A DNA stretch of 64,000 nucleotides from Olivibacter jilunii. GTDB lineage: Bacteria; Bacteroidota; Bacteroidia; Sphingobacteriales; Sphingobacteriaceae. Location of the stretch: contig NZ_LR027857.1 of assembly GCF_900607235.1 (NCBI RefSeq), positions 1-64,000 of the forward strand, read 5' to 3'. The position numbers and the translations under genes were made by a program. Position 1 is the first letter of the stretch. Every line of letters starts with the position of its first letter. A model generated the notes under the pieces. It saw nothing but the letters and a program-made list of their open reading frames with translations. It did no database searches and had not been told where the DNA came from. Shown piece by piece: positions 8,677 to 20,000 of this stretch.

Positions 8677-10072
8677 TTTGACTTGGATCCCAATGGACGA
8701 TCCGCTTTTCGTTATAACTGATATTCGCCGCTAAAGCTGGTCCTGCGGTTCGCATGGCAAACTCAGGACCTTCTATGGCAACACCTTTAGTCCGTATAGC
8801 ATTAAACCAGTCATCAAAGTGGTCCACGCGCATATCGTAACCCTTGGGCGCCTGAAAAATATTTTCGCCTACTGATAATACCTGTGGTCTGATGCCCTGA
8901 TATTTCTCATTGTATTGAGACACAAATTCCTGTTGCACTTTCTCGGGAAAAGTTTCAAAAGTGTCCCAACCTCCGTAACCAGGTGCTTGTGGAAGCTTTT
9001 TATTTCGAATACTGACACTATTTCCATCCAAAACCATTTCTCCTTCATTACCTACAAGGCGCATGCTATCACCCCCTCCGGAACCATCCACAAAGTTAAC
9101 GCGTAAAGAAAGGTTGAAAGCGGGATGCTGCTGCGTTTCAGGATAATCAAATAACCCCAACATCAAGTCCGCCACGTCACGTCCGTCTTTCCAATAATTC
9201 AGCCCTCCGGTTGCATAAATTCTCTCCGGCCCCAACGAGCCTGTAATGGTATGCAAGCGAGTAAACAAGTGCACAAATAAATCACCTGCCATGCCTGTAC
9301 CATAGGCTTGATAATTTCTCCATCGGAAAAAACGTACCGGATCAAAAGGAAGCGCCGTTGCTCCGCCTTGAAACGTTCTCCAGTCGCATGTAGTTTCTGA
9401 AGCATTCGGTGGAATGGAATATTGCCAAGCGCCCTTTGCATCGAATCTATCGGTATAAACTTCCACAAAATTCAGCTTTCCGATGGCTCCTTGTTGGTAT
9501 AACTCTTTTGCCTTATGAATAACAATAGAACTTGCCCATTGACTTCCTACCTGAAAGGCTACTTTTGTATTCCGATGTTCCCGAATCAAAGCTTCGCCTT
9601 CTTCAATTTTATGCACCAACGGCTTTTCACAGTATACAGCCTTCCCTTTTTTCATCGCAGCGATCGCTTGCCGGGCGTGCCAATGATCCGGTGTAGAAAT
9701 GATCACCGCATCAATTCCCGGGTCATCTAAAATCTCCTCGTAGTGACGCGTTGTTTTAACATGGCTACCATACAACTCATTTAACTTTTGTAAATGTCCG
9801 TCATAGCAGTCGGCCCCGCTAACTAGCTCAATCCCCTCTCTGCTTAGTGCCGCTTTTAGGTTGCCAAACCCCATAATACCCAAACCTATTGCTGCAATAT
9901 TAATCCGGTCATTAGCAGGTACTCTCCCCCGCTTCTTTAAGATTTGAACGTGCTTATCGGCAAAATTCGTTGCTGCACTTAATAAACTCGGACTTGCTGC
10001 TGCCAGCACAGCAGAACCACCCAATTTTTTCAGAAACTTTCTTCGGGAATTGTTATTGTCGGTTTTATTCAT
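8654..10072 (-). CDS. TAT-exported Gfo/Idh/MocA-family oxidoreductase
   Basis: 472 aa. The N terminus carries a twin-arginine signal (SRRKFLKK, residues 9-16, then a hydrophobic stretch to about 33), pointing to export as a folded, NAD(P)-loaded protein. The Rossmann motif GLGIMGFG is at 63-70 and the Gfo/Idh signature EKP at 149-151. It may oxidise or epimerise a sugar, or act as an NAD-dependent glycosidase as GH109 does; the sequence does not decide. It lies 182 nt after the GH93-like gene on the same strand and could be the distal gene of PUL 1. Confidence 0.85.
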   Translation of the reverse strand: MNKTDNNNSRRKFLKKLGGSAVLAAASPSLLSAATNFADKHVQILKKRGRVPANDRINIAAIGLGIMGFGNLKAALSREGIELVSGADCYDGHLQKLNELYGSHVKTTRHYEEILDDPGIDAVIISTPDHWHARQAIAAMKKGKAVYCEKPLVHKIEEGEALIREHRNTKVAFQVGSQWASSIVIHKAKELYQQGAIGKLNFVEVYTDRFDAKGAWQYSIPPNASETTCDWRTFQGGATALPFDPVRFFRWRNYQAYGTGMAGDLFVHLFTRLHTITGSLGPERIYATGGLNYWKDGRDVADLMLGLFDYPETQQHPAFNLSLRVNFVDGSGGGDSMRLVGNEGEMVLDGNSVSIRNKKLPQAPGYGGWDTFETFPEKVQQEFVSQYNEKYQGIRPQVLSVGENIFQAPKGYDMRVDHFDDWFNAIRTKGVAIEGPEFAMRTAGPALAANISYNEKRIVHWDPSQIRQKQSS

Positions 10073-10254
10073 TGTTTAGCTTGCTTAAAATATCGACTAA
10101 AATAGATCAGGATATTCTTCGTCCTTGTTATTTAGCTGATTTTGTATTGAACGAGATACTTATCAGCCTACTAGAAGTGTTAAAGCTAAAATAAATATTT
10201 AAGCGAAACAAAAATTTCCCTCCATTTGCAACATCAATTTTACCAATCTTTACT

Positions 10255-11382
10255 TTACCTTTCAGGCTCCCGATGTTTTAGTTGCCCTTTAATTAGCCAT
10301 ATTTCCGTTTGACCTTTACCAAAGGCATTGGTGGCCGTCAGGGCAACAACAGTACCATCGGAGGTAACTGCTAGGCTATTCCATAAAGCCGATTTATCTG
10401 GAGGAATAAGAAAAGGCGTCGTGCAATGCTCAAAATTAGCAGCAAACCGATCTCCGACCACTACTTTCATGTCAGCATATTTCATTTTATTTTTTCGCCC
10501 TTCGGTCCCTTGGTAGGAAAGCAGCGTTAGCCCGTTTTGTGTTCGGCACAAATATGGGGCACCTGCATAAATCGTATCTGCCAGCTTATGCTTTAAGGCA
10601 TAAGCACGATTCGAATCCTTAGCCAGCACCGGATAAGCTCGATCATTCTTTGCATTCCCATAAATTATATAGGGCTTGAATTGCTGCATTCCATTATCTT
10701 CGATTGCAATTGCCAACCTATGATCGTCAATTAGTAAGGGTACCGGCATACCATCACGAAAACCAGCTCTAAAACTTACAATCGTTGGCACTTTAGACCA
10801 AGTTAAGCCATTATCAAAGGATGTAAATCGCGAGATATTCTGTTCATCGCTGCTTAAGTACAAACCTTCGTTAGCAAAAAACAGTTGGATTGCTCCGTCT
10901 GGCAATTGTATAGCAGCTGGTTCCCAACAGCCGTTTTTAAATTCATTTCCCGCTTGATAAACTAAACGTTCATCATGCCAGGTTAATCCCAGATCGTTGC
11001 TTTTTTTTGTTCTGATCTCAAAGTGATGTTCCGTATTATTCTTTGTTGGTCTTGGGTTGTACATAGCTAAAAGTGAACCATCTTTCAGCTGAATCATGCT
11101 CGGAACGCACATATTCACGCTCGGTTTACGTTCTGCTACAATACTGATTCTTTTCCACGAATTGCCTTTGTCCACGCTTTCAGCGCATACGATATTCCCA
11201 TCCGATTCGTAAATGCATAGCCAAGATTGATCCTGCAGCTCAATCATTCTAGGATAACTCGTGTAATGCTTGGCCGGGGCCGATACTTTTCGCATCGAGC
11301 CCCGATCCCAAACAATAGGCTGTCCATATATCTGCGTTGCACAAAAGCAAAATAGAAACACTAGAAGAAAGGCACCTCTCAT
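10255..11382 (-). CDS. secreted sialidase-fold hydrolase, GH93-like exo-alpha-1,5-L-arabinanase
   Basis: 375 aa with a signal peptide (about residues 1-20) and three Asp-box repeats: SVDKGNSW 69-76, SNDLGLTW 128-135 and SFDNGLTW 188-195, indicating a six-bladed sialidase-type propeller. GH93 enzymes of this size and fold release arabinobiose from arabinan, and the region also carries GH43 and GH127 arabinosidases. E154 (CWEPA) is a candidate catalytic carboxylate. It lies 15 nt after susD in the PUL 1 operon. A generic BNR-repeat neuraminidase-like protein is the alternative. Confidence 0.65.
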   Translation of the reverse strand: MRGAFLLVFLFCFCATQIYGQPIVWDRGSMRKVSAPAKHYTSYPRMIELQDQSWLCIYESDGNIVCAESVDKGNSWKRISIVAERKPSVNMCVPSMIQLKDGSLLAMYNPRPTKNNTEHHFEIRTKKSNDLGLTWHDERLVYQAGNEFKNGCWEPAAIQLPDGAIQLFFANEGLYLSSDEQNISRFTSFDNGLTWSKVPTIVSFRAGFRDGMPVPLLIDDHRLAIAIEDNGMQQFKPYIIYGNAKNDRAYPVLAKDSNRAYALKHKLADTIYAGAPYLCRTQNGLTLLSYQGTEGRKNKMKYADMKVVVGDRFAANFEHCTTPFLIPPDKSALWNSLAVTSDGTVVALTATNAFGKGQTEIWLIKGQLKHREPER

Positions 11383-11397
11383 TGATTTGATCGCTGA

Positions 11398-12930
11398 TTA
11401 ATATCCCGAATTCTGCTTTAAGTTAGGATTATTTAACACCTCGATTTGCGGAATTGGCAGACGAATATGTTTACCAACCACGAAATTCTTAAAATCCGGA
11501 TCCCGCTCGGCAACAGCTGCCACCTTCTCTTGCGTTTCCAAATCACCCCAACGCTTCAAATCTGCCCAGCGCACACTTTCTCCACATAGTTCCAATTCCC
11601 GCTCCATCTTCAGTCGTTCTCTAAAAGCATTGGCATCTTGTGTTGCAGCGGCATGATTAACCGCCAAGTTTGGTAATCCTACACGGCTCCGCACCTGATC
11701 AACATAGGTAATCGCCTCGCTTGTACTTCCCAACTCATTCAAGACCTCTGCATAGAGCAACAAGATATCAGCATAACGTACCATACGGAAATTATTTTGC
11801 GCATAGTAATCCTCGTTATCGCGAAAGTAATCTCGGGCATATTTACGAAACCAAGCTTCATTCGCGTCCCATTGCCAACTTCTGCCATATACTTTATCGC
11901 CAAAATCCGCTTCCAAAGCGGGATAGAATAGGGTATAACGCAGTCGAGGATCAATGTTTCCGTCGACTGTTTTTTCCTTCTTAAACTCATCTACAATCCA
12001 GTAACGCGCCTGACCATCTGACCAACCGATACTCCTTGGCGCGAAGAATTGTGCACGCTGACTGCTCATCATTTGGCCGGGGCCATCGGCATCCTCCGGT
12101 GTTTTGTTTACGTCCGAAAATTGAATTTCAAATACAGACTCGCTATTATTTTCATTAGTGTGGGTAAAATTGTCCTGAAAATCGCTTACCAAGCTATATT
12201 TACCATTACCTTCACCGGTAAAGAAATAATCCAAGGCTTGTTTAGCTTCTGCCCATTTATGCTGTTGCATATATGCCCTTGCCAAATAAGCGTTGACAGC
12301 ACCCTTTGTCGGCCGTCCGACATTATTGTCATCCCATTCAACCGGGAGCACTTCCAGGGCCTCTTTTAAATCCTTTTCAACCTGCGCCCAAACTTCTGCC
12401 AAGGTGCTTTGAAGAGGCAAATCATCAGGCTTAGAAGTTTTGAGAACCAGCGGAGCATTCTCCCATAATAAAGCCGCGTAATAATAATGTAATGCTCTTA
12501 AAAACTTAGCCTGCCCTAATATTCTGTCTTTTTTTACCTGGTCGGCAAAAGTGATATTTGGCACATTATCTAATACTTGATTGCATCGAAAGATAGCCTT
12601 GTACGTATCCTTCCAAGTGAAGACATTTCCTTCGCCGAAATTGTAATTCACATATTGAAATCGCGTCCAATCGCCTAACTCTATCCAAGGACTTTTGCTA
12701 AATCCTTCGTCAGAAGTAAGATCCAATCGAAAGTATATCCATCTCGACCACAAAGCCGGTTTATAAAACATAGCATAAATAGAGTTGACACCTCTCTGGG
12801 CATCCTCCTCCGTTTTCCAGAACACGTCCGTCGTCGGTGTGTTCGGGTTTTCTATATTCAATAGATCCTTTTTACAACTTCCACAAAGCGTTAAAAGGGA
12901 GATAAAGAGCAATATATATAAGCCTTTCAT
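11398..12930 (-). CDS. SusD/RagB-family outer-membrane lipoprotein, PUL 1
   Basis: 510-aa surface glycan-binding lipoprotein that caps the partner SusC transporter. The lipobox LCGSC is at about residues 15-19. The N-terminal TTDVFWKTEEDAQRGVNSIYA segment and the C-terminal RMERELELCGE...WADLKRWG-type region are diagnostic of RagB/SusD. It lies 18 nt after susC and 15 nt before the GH93-like gene, so the three form an operon. The likely ligand is an arabinose-containing oligosaccharide, inferred from the neighbours. Confidence 0.93.
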   Translation of the reverse strand: MKGLYILLFISLLTLCGSCKKDLLNIENPNTPTTDVFWKTEEDAQRGVNSIYAMFYKPALWSRWIYFRLDLTSDEGFSKSPWIELGDWTRFQYVNYNFGEGNVFTWKDTYKAIFRCNQVLDNVPNITFADQVKKDRILGQAKFLRALHYYYAALLWENAPLVLKTSKPDDLPLQSTLAEVWAQVEKDLKEALEVLPVEWDDNNVGRPTKGAVNAYLARAYMQQHKWAEAKQALDYFFTGEGNGKYSLVSDFQDNFTHTNENNSESVFEIQFSDVNKTPEDADGPGQMMSSQRAQFFAPRSIGWSDGQARYWIVDEFKKEKTVDGNIDPRLRYTLFYPALEADFGDKVYGRSWQWDANEAWFRKYARDYFRDNEDYYAQNNFRMVRYADILLLYAEVLNELGSTSEAITYVDQVRSRVGLPNLAVNHAAATQDANAFRERLKMERELELCGESVRWADLKRWGDLETQEKVAAVAERDPDFKNFVVGKHIRLPIPQIEVLNNPNLKQNSGY

Positions 12931-12948
12931 GATGTATCCTAATTAAAT

Positions 12949-15900
12949 TTAAAATCCAAATTGCAAACCCAGCGAATAGGTCTTGAGATTTGGATAACTA
13001 AAATTGTCAAACCCGCGTTCGTATATATTCGTATTGTTAAACTCGGGGTCGAGCCCCTTATAGCCGGTAAAGGTCAGCAGGTTTTGTCCCGAAAGTGTTA
13101 CCTGTCCGCTTTGGAAGCCAATGCGTTTCAACCAGCTTTCAGGAAGTGTATATGATAAACTGATGTATTTAAGACGCATAAAATTACCGCTTTCAAGCCA
13201 GCGGTCGGTGTCTCCGCGCGAGTTCAACGTAGAACCGTAGTACATTCTTGGCACATCTGTATTAGGATTTTCAGGCGTCCAGGGTTGTATGCCGGCGCGA
13301 TAATTGGAGTTATCATCAAAACGATCTACTAAGCTGTGATAACCGTTGTAAACCGTAGCGCCGAAAGCACCGAACCAGTTCATGGTAAGAGAAAGGTTCT
13401 TATAAGAAGCACCTAGATTAATTCCCAGTTCAACATCTGCCCAAGGAGATCCTAGCACCAATTTATCATCATTTGTAATCTGTCCATCACCATTGTGGTC
13501 TTTGAACCGTATATCACCTGGTTTGGCCGAAGGTTGTATAACTCTTCCCTCTGCATTCTTATAATTGTCTACCTCCTCTTGGGATTGGAAAAGCCCATCC
13601 GTTTCCAGCACATACCACATACCGGCAGATTGCCCGACTTGCGTGACGGTATTCCCCACAAAAATGTTGTTCCGACCATACCCTAAGCTTGTCACTTTGT
13701 TTTTGAGCGTCGTAATATTGGTGTTTACATAATACTTAAACTCTCGGCTGCTTTCATTATAACCCAAAGAAAGTTCAAAACCGGTATTTTTTAGACTTGC
13801 AGCATTGGCTATTGGTGGTCTTCCATCATGGCCTGTTGTCAATGCAATAGGCATGGCCGTTAAGACATCCTTCGTATCGGCAATAAAATATTCGGCTGTT
13901 AACGTAATTTTATTATTGAATAACGTAGCGTCGACACCGAAATTCTTTTGCGTCAAGGTTTCCCAGCGAAGGTCAGGGTTAACCAGCGCGACCTGGGTAG
14001 CACCGGGATAAATCAACTGATCACGACCCATGGCGATAGTCGAAAATGTGTTGATAACCGCTAAGTAATCCCAATAATTGGCACTACTATTTCCAGCTAG
14101 GTCTGTACTCGTCGTGCTATTTCCAAGCCGTCCATAACTAGCCCTTAACTTTAAATCGTTAACCCATTCTTTCTGAAAGAATTTTTCATTACTGATTCGC
14201 CAAGCTCCTGATATGGAGGGAAAATTTCCCCATTGATTGGATCGACCCAAACGAGAACTTCCGTCGCGACGGATAACACCATTTAATAAATAACGATTAT
14301 CGTAGTTATATTCAATACGCCCTAAGTAAGATAAAATAATAGCTTCTTGCCGATACCCCCCTGCTTGCGGCTCATTTCCCTGATCGAGCTCACTGTAATA
14401 GCCGCCCTTTCCATCAGGGACTAAATTCCTTTTCATCCCGGAGATACGTGCATATAAATCCCGTTGATAGGTTTGACCAACTACCGCGTTGACCGAATGT
14501 TTACCAAAGTCTTTATTAAATGCTAGCGTATTTTCTACTAATATCGATTGAAAGCGAGCACGATATTCATCGGCGATGGAAGGTTGAAATTCTTGATTTA
14601 AGGACCAGTTACCCTGCTTTCGTAAATGGGCATAATGATCGCTGCTAGTTTCGTAACCTAAGTTAAACCGATACTTTAGAAATTCAACCGGCTTCAACTC
14701 AGACCAGACATTTCCGCGAATGCGTAGATTTTCGTTATACCGATCATCCAAATCAGCAATCGCCACGGGATTGCTACCAAAGGTCCGCGCCCTCCGTTCA
14801 TCACCATATCCATATCCTCCCGGGTTATTCGGGTTATATACCGGAATGGTGGGCAAAAGCCGTACGACATCTGCAATAGGGTTGCCCGACATTTCATCAG
14901 CTTTTGCATTGCTGATTGCTAGGTTCTCACCGATACTAAAAATACCCTTTGTACCTTGTGTATTTACGCGAAAGCTTATGCGATCAAACCCGGTGCTGAT
15001 TACGGTTCCATCATTTTTGAAATAATTCCCCGATACCAGGTAATTACCACTCTCTCCACCGCCCGAAAAAGTGAGATTCAAATCTTGCATGTTCCCTGTG
15101 CGGAAAGCCGCATCCTGCCAGTCGGTATTTTGACTTAAATCTAAATCTTGTCTAGTAGCTCCTGCATTGTCATAGGCCATATAATTAAGTCTGGCAAACT
15201 CTTCTGTTTGCGCCAACTTGTAGCGAGGTGTAGTTTGCGCACTCGTTGTTCCCGAGAACTGTACCTTCATCGGCCCTTTGGCTCCCTTTTTTGTTGTGAT
15301 GATGATTACACCGTTAGCAGCGCGCGAACCGTAAATTGCCGCAGCAGAAGCATCTTTCAAAATTTGTACGGACTCGATGTCGTTGGGATTAAAATCCCGA
15401 TTGGCGGTTGTAATCATTCCATCAATCACGTAGAGTGGATTGGTACCGCTTAAATTTTTCAAACCACGAATTTCCACTCTGGCTTCCGCTCCAGGCCGTC
15501 CCGCTCCGCGCACTTTAACACCCGACGCCAGTCCCTGAAGCGCTTCTCCCATGGTTGTTACTTGCCTTTTTGTCAATTCAGACGTTTTTACCACCGAAAC
15601 GGCGCCCGTTAAATCCCGTTTCTGTTGTGTACCATATCCTACTACTACTACCTCATCAAGCGAATTTTCTTCAGGCAAGAGGGTTACATTTATTTCCTCC
15701 TTTCCCTGTAAGGCAACCTCTTGTGTGGTATAGCTAACATAGGAAAAAACCAAAACGGCTTGTTGATTGGGAACTTCAATACGGTATCGCCCCTCTTGAT
15801 TGGTTGAAACACCCGTATTTGTATTCTTAACCTTTACACTTACGGCGGCTAAAGGTGCGCCTGATTCGTCCCGGACTAAGCCGGTGATGGTGGTTTGCGC

Positions 15901-15993
15901 CCACAGGCAAACCGAAAGGCAGATGAAGAAAATCAGTAAAAAGAATACCTTCATTACACTGCCCTTTCCATTTAACAATTGACTAGTATGCAT
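12949..15993 (-). CDS. SusC/RagA-family TonB-dependent transporter, PUL 1
   Basis: 1014-aa outer-membrane importer. In order: signal peptide, carboxypeptidase-D-regulatory-like domain (ITGLVRDESGAPLAAVSVKV), TonB-box-like DEVVVVGYGTQQK, plug with YVIDGM and ILKDASAAAIYGSRAANGV, and a beta-barrel ending in the terminal aromatic FGF. A second ATG at 15952-15954 gives the cleaner signal peptide MKVFFLLIFFICLSVCLWA and has GGAAAGGG upstream, so it may be the real start. An AraC-type box lies upstream at 16084-16113. Confidence 0.93.
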   Translation of the reverse strand: MHTSQLLNGKGSVMKVFFLLIFFICLSVCLWAQTTITGLVRDESGAPLAAVSVKVKNTNTGVSTNQEGRYRIEVPNQQAVLVFSYVSYTTQEVALQGKEEINVTLLPEENSLDEVVVVGYGTQQKRDLTGAVSVVKTSELTKRQVTTMGEALQGLASGVKVRGAGRPGAEARVEIRGLKNLSGTNPLYVIDGMITTANRDFNPNDIESVQILKDASAAAIYGSRAANGVIIITTKKGAKGPMKVQFSGTTSAQTTPRYKLAQTEEFARLNYMAYDNAGATRQDLDLSQNTDWQDAAFRTGNMQDLNLTFSGGGESGNYLVSGNYFKNDGTVISTGFDRISFRVNTQGTKGIFSIGENLAISNAKADEMSGNPIADVVRLLPTIPVYNPNNPGGYGYGDERRARTFGSNPVAIADLDDRYNENLRIRGNVWSELKPVEFLKYRFNLGYETSSDHYAHLRKQGNWSLNQEFQPSIADEYRARFQSILVENTLAFNKDFGKHSVNAVVGQTYQRDLYARISGMKRNLVPDGKGGYYSELDQGNEPQAGGYRQEAIILSYLGRIEYNYDNRYLLNGVIRRDGSSRLGRSNQWGNFPSISGAWRISNEKFFQKEWVNDLKLRASYGRLGNSTTSTDLAGNSSANYWDYLAVINTFSTIAMGRDQLIYPGATQVALVNPDLRWETLTQKNFGVDATLFNNKITLTAEYFIADTKDVLTAMPIALTTGHDGRPPIANAASLKNTGFELSLGYNESSREFKYYVNTNITTLKNKVTSLGYGRNNIFVGNTVTQVGQSAGMWYVLETDGLFQSQEEVDNYKNAEGRVIQPSAKPGDIRFKDHNGDGQITNDDKLVLGSPWADVELGINLGASYKNLSLTMNWFGAFGATVYNGYHSLVDRFDDNSNYRAGIQPWTPENPNTDVPRMYYGSTLNSRGDTDRWLESGNFMRLKYISLSYTLPESWLKRIGFQSGQVTLSGQNLLTFTGYKGLDPEFNNTNIYERGFDNFSYPNLKTYSLGLQFGF

Positions 15994-16044
15994 ACGTTCT
16001 CATTGGTTAGTAAAAAAGGAGCGAAGAACTCCCTCGTCGATAAC

Positions 16045-16052
16045 CAAAGGTA
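16045..16052 (-). promoter_or_regulatory. candidate -7 element for PUL 1 susC
   Basis: Minus-strand TACCTTTG is a perfect TAnnTTTG -7 box, 52 nt upstream of the longer susC start. The -33 position is weak, which suits an activator-dependent promoter. However, it sits about 36 nt from the AraC-type box, farther than in the PUL 3 promoter. Confidence 0.4.
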
Positions 16053-16083
16053 GGTGCTGCATGCTTGTTAATGCTAAACGAAG

Positions 16084-16113
16084 CGTATCAATATTTCAGC
16101 ATATTGTGTCAAT
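16084..16113 (-). promoter_or_regulatory. HTCS/AraC-type direct-repeat box, PUL 1 susC
   Basis: On the plus strand, CGTATCAAT and TGTGTCAAT start 21 bp apart. In gene orientation this reads ATTGACACA-N12-ATTGATACG. The same arrangement occurs before four other genes in the window. Two half-sites two helical turns apart suit an AraC-type regulator such as the one encoded next door. Confidence 0.6.
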
Positions 16114-16212
16114 TTAGCTGTATCAAGAAGCTTCCAAATACCCATTCAATTGCACTCAGACGAATCTTAAGCAATCAACATACTGACAAGTTCCTACAAG
16201 AAAAAAAAACGG

Positions 16213-17007
16213 TTAGTTTCGCTGTTTAAGATTCTCTACATATTCTGAAGGAGAAACGCCGAATTGCTTGTGAAAATTCCTACCGAAATGGGTCTGCGAA
16301 CTATATCCTACCATTTCAGCTATCTCATATATTTTCAATCCGCCTTCAGCCAACAATTCCGCAGCCCGCTTAAGTCGAGCAACATTAATCAGTTCATTCG
16401 GGGTTAAGTTAGATATTGCTTTAATTTTCCGATATAAGGTAGGCCTGCTCATACACATTAAGTCGGCTAAATGCTCCACGTCTAGATTTGGATTTTCCAA
16501 TCGCTGATGAATCAAATCGTTTAATTTCTCGAGAAACAATTCATCTGACTTCGAATGGGCCATCGTTTTTATGTGTACCAATGGAGAGGATGCAAAGTAC
16601 TCGCGCAACTTATTCCGATTGGCCAGCAAATTGGCAATTTGAACTTGCAGGTACTCTGGAGAAAACGGTTTTTCGACATAAGCATCCGCACCCAGTTCCA
16701 GCCCTTGTATCTTGGATTGCAACGTATTTTTTGCTGTTAGTAGAATAACGGGAATATGACAGTATTCAACGGTAGATTTGACGGTCTCACATAAAGCATA
16801 GCCATCCATTACGGGCATCATAATATCACTGATGATGAGCTGTACACTTTCATCCGCTAAAAAGTTCAAAGCCTCTCGTCCATCATTAGCGGTAAATACT
16901 TGATAATGTTCCTGCAGATCATCTGCTAAAAAATCCAAGATCTCACGGTGATCATCTACCAGCAGCAAAGCAGGTTTGTTTGTAGTGGTTTGTAGGGTAT
17001 TTATCAT
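16213..17007 (-). CDS. response regulator, REC plus AraC-type HTH (detached HTCS output half)
   Basis: 264 aa. The receiver domain spans about residues 12-125 with phospho-acceptor D61 (SDIMMP) and the conserved KPF. An AraC/XylS helix-turn-helix pair occupies about 155-260 (DVEHLADLMCMSRPTLYRKI and YEIAEMVGYSSQTHFGRNFHK). In most Bacteroidota HTCS proteins this module is fused to the sensor kinase; here its ATG overlaps the kinase stop codon (ATGA, 4 nt), so translation is probably coupled. It likely activates susC/D and the hydrolase operons through the shared direct-repeat box. Confidence 0.9.
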   Translation of the reverse strand: MINTLQTTTNKPALLLVDDHREILDFLADDLQEHYQVFTANDGREALNFLADESVQLIISDIMMPVMDGYALCETVKSTVEYCHIPVILLTAKNTLQSKIQGLELGADAYVEKPFSPEYLQVQIANLLANRNKLREYFASSPLVHIKTMAHSKSDELFLEKLNDLIHQRLENPNLDVEHLADLMCMSRPTLYRKIKAISNLTPNELINVARLKRAAELLAEGGLKIYEIAEMVGYSSQTHFGRNFHKQFGVSPSEYVENLKQRN

Positions 17008-20000
17008 AGATCAGATTCTTTATGGTTAAGTGGTAGCGATAATACAAATGTATTAAAGTTTTCGTTATTCTTAATATCTAAAATCAAGCTGCCTCGATGC
17101 ATTTCGGCAAGCGAACGCGCTAAAGCTAGGCCCAGACCACTACCAACAGATTTCGTATTCCCTTTGATCCGGTAGAAGGGCTCAAAAATTTTCTCTTGTA
17201 GATGGGGAGGTATTCGTTCTCCATCGCTAGCGATAATGACTCGAAAAAAGAGTTCTTCCTTTTGTAAACGAATAACAATTTTACTAGCCGCATATTTAAG
17301 GGCATTATTTAATAAGTTGCTTAACATTTTGTCTAAGGCTTCTACATCAACATATACCCATAATTCCTCCTTTAACACTTCTAACTTAATCTTTATACGC
17401 AACTCCATCGCTGTTGGACCGAGCCTTTCTACTTGATCTTTTAGAAATTGTGTTACCTCAAGATGTTGATAAGTGAGCACAAAGGCTTGTTCCTCGGTTT
17501 TCCTAAAATCTAACAGTTGCCCCGATAGCTCCAACAAACGATTGGTATTCTTTTCCATTATCAACAAATTCTTTCGAATAGTCGGCACTTCGTCCACTTG
17601 TTTAATAATTTTCTCCATAGGTCCCTTTATAAGGGTCAAGGGTGTTCTTATTTCATGTGCAACTTGCGTGAAGAATTCTATTTTTGCGCGATACATTTCC
17701 TCTTCTTTTTTATGTGCAAGCTGTTCCAATTTTAACCTATTCTTTTCCCGCAGACGGCGGTGATAGGAGCCTACGATATAATAGATTAATACTATAATCA
17801 ATACGGTATATAAAAGATAAGCCGCTTTACTAGCCCAAAATGGCGGTAAAATATGAATGGATAAGATTGCCTCCTTCCCGATACGGGCCCCTAAACTATT
17901 GATTGTACTAACCCGAAAAATGTATTCGCCGGGTGGTAATTCAGTAAAGTAAGCCTTTCGGTTTGCCTGAAGGTGGGTCCAGTCGGGATCCAAGCCATCC
18001 ATCTTGTAAACATATTCTGTCATTTCAGGAGATGTATAGCTAAGCGCAGCGAAGTCGATACTAAAGGTAGATTGGTTATGTCTTAAAATGATGGTATCGG
18101 TAAACGTAATCGACTTTTTCAAGGGCGAGCCGTTTTCACCAATCGTCAGGTCTTTATTATAAACCTGAAATCCGGTAAAATAAACGGGTGGTACAAAGGA
18201 TTTGTCTTGCAATCGCCGCGGATTGAAACGAATTAAACCCTTTACGGTACCAAAGTATAACATACCATTTTGTGCTTTATAAACGGAATTATAGTTAAAT
18301 TGATCGCTTAAAAGCCCGTTTGCAACTCCAAAAAAACGACTGGTATTTGCGCGCGGATTAAAACGGATCAAGCCTTTTGATGTACTGATCCAAAGGTCCC
18401 CATGATTATCTTCTTGTACTGTACATACCAATAGGCTTTGCATAGATTGAGGAAATTGATACTGCTTAAACTTTCCCAACGACTTGTCCAGGCGACAGAG
18501 CCCTTCCTCGGTAGCGACCCAGAGCTGTCGGTCTTTTGTTTCCGTAATGTAAGTCACACGATTACTTGTCAACGTAGCGATATTGCCCGGTTGATGACTA
18601 TACCTTCCTCTATTACCTGTTTTAGGATTGTAAAAGTATAAGCCATCTCGCCAAGAGCCCGCCCAAATCGTACCTTCCCGGTCTTCAAAAAGCGATGTAT
18701 AAAAAATATTCGACGGAAAATTACGTACAAGTTGAAACCCCTCTCTTTCATATAAATATTCATAGATTCCTCTGTCTGTCGCCAATAGTACTTCGCCGGA
18801 ACGGAGGCGTAACATGGTATAAATGAAATTACTTCCCAAATGGAATGGCGCATTGGAAGCAGTATACTGTTTAAAAACTTCGCCGGTGGATATACGCATA
18901 AGGTTTAAGCCTTGGTGAAAGGTTCCCACCCATAAAGTATCCCCAGTCGCTAATAAGCCATGAATATTGGAAGAAGATAGTTCTTGAGGTTTACCTTGAA
19001 CCGAAAAATGTTCAAATCTTCCGCTTGTCAGCGACAATTTGTTTAATCCACCATTTTCCGTTCCGATCCATAAATTTCCATAGCTGTCTGCCGTTATTTC
19101 ACGAACAGCACTTCCTATAAGACTATTCTCTCCTTTTTGCGGGAAAAATTTCTCAAAGAAAGTATGCTGCTTATGATAATAACTGACACCTCCAAACCAA
19201 GAGCCAACCCAAATACCGCCTTCGGTATCACGACAAATAGTATAAACAGCGTTATCACTGATGGACCATTGATTATTATCTTCCTTTTTTAAATGTACAA
19301 AGCGTTTGTGTCGATCTTCGTAGATGAAAACGCCCAGCTCAGTAGCTGCCATATATTGCCCCTCATCCGTCCTTTTGATATCATGCACATAAATGGGCAG
19401 TTGATTTTCACTTTTTTTTAATAGATCCTGATAGGATCCGTCTAGCGGGTATAATAACTTTAGTCCTTCCTTAGCCGTGCCGATCCAGAGCCTTTCTTTG
19501 TTCTCGTCCCATAAAAGACATGTAACCGGTCTCGAACCGATGGACGATTGTTTTCCGAAAACTTCAAAGCGTTTTGTCTTTTCCCATTTAGGTTCAAGCA
19601 GCTTAATTTCACCATTGCTAGAGCCGACCCATACACCCGTTTTACTTACTGACACTGCATCTACTGAACTCATTCCTAGCTTTCCGAAGTTCTTAATTTG
19701 CCCTGTTTGGGTCTGGTATCGGACTAAGGATGAAAAGGCCGTATACCAGATATTACCTTCCTCGTCTGCTTGAATATGAGCGATCGCCGCGTCTTGATGA
19801 TGAACAAAGTGGCTGAATTTCTCCGTAAGTGGATCATAGATATAGATTCCTAAGTCGGTCCCAACCCAAATATTCCCGAGGCGATCTTCAAACAGGCTGT
19901 GTATAAAGTTATTTCCTAAGCTAAGTGAATCCTGTGGATTGTGGTTAAAGACCTTAAAGGTGTAACCATCGAATCGATTGAGACCATCGCGTGTACCAAA

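Noticed and set aside
8654-10072. Firm GH109 N-acetylgalactosaminidase call
   Set aside because: The TAT signal and NAD-binding fold fit, but they are shared by many Gfo/Idh/MocA proteins and I cannot see a GH109-specific signature.
17004-17007. Frameshifted, broken HTCS pseudogene
   Set aside because: Both frames are full and intact, and the ATGA overlap with a plausible start favours two coupled genes; an assembly error cannot be fully excluded and is noted in the finding.
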